Source of the DNA: Bacillota bacterium | GTDB lineage: Bacteria > Bacillota > Clostridia > Christensenellales > Aristaeellaceae | NCBI GenBank assembly: GCA_023416655.1 | Contig: JAEZHK010000087.1 | Span: 1-29,877, forward strand | Length of the DNA stretch: 29,877 bases | Direction of reading: 5' to 3' | Part shown: positions 29,002 to 29,877 of the stretch, piece after piece | How the letters are laid out: every line of letters starts with the position of its first letter | How positions within the stretch are numbered: the stretch's first letter is position 1 | Notes under the pieces: model-generated | Seen by the model: the letters and a program-made list of their open reading frames with translations, nothing else | Told to the model about the DNA's origin: nothing | Databases searched by the model: none | Position numbers and translations under genes: made by a program

Positions 29002-29877
29002 TTAGCGCCGCTTGGCGTTTCTTTCGTATGCTTTGACGATCGCCTGCACCAGTTCGTGCCGGACGACGTCCCGGTGGGTCAGCGTGCAGATGGCGATGTC
29101 CTCGACGCCGCGCAATACTTCCAGGGCCTCGATCAGGCCGCTCTTCTTGCCGACCGGCAGGTCGATCTGCGTGACGTCGCCGGTGATGACCATGCGGCTG
29201 CCCATGCCCATGCGGGTCAAAAACATCTTCATTTGTTCGGAAGTGGTGTTCTGCGCCTCGTCCAGGATGATGAAGGCTTCCGACAGCGTGCGGCCGCGCA
29301 TGTACGCGAGCGGCGCGACTTCCACCGCGCCCCGCTCCAAGAGCCGCTGGTAGCCCTCCACGCCCATCATCTCGTTGAGCGCGTCGTACAGCGGGCGCAG
29401 GTACGGGTCCACCTTCTGCTGCAGATCACCCGGCAGGAAGCCCAGCTTCTCGCCCGCCTCCACCGCGGGGCGCGTCAGGATGATCTTCTCCACGTCCTTG
29501 TTTTTGAGCGCCAGCACCGCCATCGCGATGGCCAGGTAGGTCTTGCCGGTACCGGCGGGGCCGATGGCGAAGGTCGCGGTATGGTTTTTGATGGCGTCCA
29601 CGTAGTGCTTCTGGCCCAGCGTCTTGCACTTGACCTGGCGGCCCCGGTAGGTGATGGCGATCGCGCCCTGCATGATCTCGTCGATGCGGTCGGCGTTGCC
29701 CTCGGAGGCCAGCTCGATGGCGTAGCGGATGCGCGAGCGGTCGATGGGCTCGCCCCGCTCCAGAATGCCCATCAGGCGCTCCAGCACCGTGCGGCAGAGC
29801 TCGGCCTTTTTTTCCTCGCCGGAGATGGTGATTTCGCTGCCGTGGGCGAAGATTTCCACGCCCAGCTCGTCGTGCAG
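29002..29877 (-). CDS. phoH: PhoH family ATPase, 5' end outside the window
   Basis: At least 291 residues of a PhoH-like P-loop ATPase (YbeZ type). Walker A is AIGPAGTGKTYLA, Walker B is FIILDEAQN, with ILTRPAVEAGEKLGFLPGDL between them and sensor motifs MVITGDVTQIDLP and THRDVVRHELV after. YbeZ-type PhoH proteins work with YbeY in rRNA maturation and RNA quality control; ybeY is two genes downstream. The reading frame stays open to the right edge (LHDELG precedes the GTG at 29859), and typical proteins have about 20-30 more N-terminal residues, so the real start is outside the window. Confidence 0.93.
   Translation of the reverse strand: MHDELGVEIFAHGSEITISGEEKKAELCRTVLERLMGILERGEPIDRSRIRYAIELASEGNADRIDEIMQGAIAITYRGRQVKCKTLGQKHYVDAIKNHTATFAIGPAGTGKTYLAIAMAVLALKNKDVEKIILTRPAVEAGEKLGFLPGDLQQKVDPYLRPLYDALNEMMGVEGYQRLLERGAVEVAPLAYMRGRTLSEAFIILDEAQNTTSEQMKMFLTRMGMGSRMVITGDVTQIDLPVGKKSGLIEALEVLRGVEDIAICTLTHRDVVRHELVQAIVKAYERNAKRR

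Overview
The window looks like chromosomal DNA of a high-GC Gram-positive bacterium of the class Clostridia, probably an uncultured gut-type lineage near Christensenellales. The lineage is inferred from protein families and codon use, not from a marker gene. The right side carries the Firmicute housekeeping run phoH-pgpH-ybeY-cdd-era-recO. The left side has DUF6062, DRTGG and a PAS-less [FeFe]-hydrogenase-like protein typical of Clostridia. Most genes are GC-rich with strong GGAGG-type ribosome binding sites, and several start with TTG or GTG. The stretch from about 15.95 to 19.5 kb is visibly more AT-rich.

Layout. 1-880 (minus): the 5' part of a GNAT gene and a DUF6062 gene. 1055-5734 (plus): a probable operon with a SPOR-like membrane protein, DRTGG protein, HATPase, hydrogenase-like iron-sulfur protein, second DRTGG protein, then a repeat block resembling decayed type I-C CRISPR repeats, a PH-domain protein and a PHP-domain phosphoesterase, closed by a hairpin terminator. 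5866-7995 (minus): an ECF sigma factor, a small two-helix membrane protein (candidate anti-sigma factor) and a zinc-ribbon membrane protein, with a candidate autoregulatory ECF promoter. 8220-14322 (plus): CotH kinase-like protein with lamin-tail domains, VTC-type polyphosphate polymerase domain protein, DUF4956 membrane protein and RmuC. 14323-14617: stacked repeats and terminators. 14618-15771 (minus): a small LysM protein and a PAP2 phosphatase, then a 159-bp MITE-like palindromic element.

15.95-19.5 kb (minus) holds the most unusual structure. Five single-gene units (GNAT, pyridoxamine-oxidase-like, small membrane protein, GrpB, APH-like kinase) lie head to tail downstream of rsmI and in its orientation. 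They are separated by decayed copies of the last ~20 codons of rsmI, and three of the four copies are followed by a shared leader containing a hairpin. It reads like a cassette array built by repeated insertion at the 3' end of rsmI. No recombinase gene is present in the window.

19.5-29.9 kb (minus): rsmI, an RmtB/FmrO-type 16S rRNA methyltransferase (the family that gives high-level aminoglycoside resistance), an unusual tgt, rsmH, recO, era, cdd, ybeY, pgpH (with a long cysteine-rich repeat extension) and phoH, which runs off the right edge. The four genes next to rsmI/era share an RNA-modification and ribosome-maturation theme, and most overlap by 4-26 bases, indicating one translationally coupled operon.
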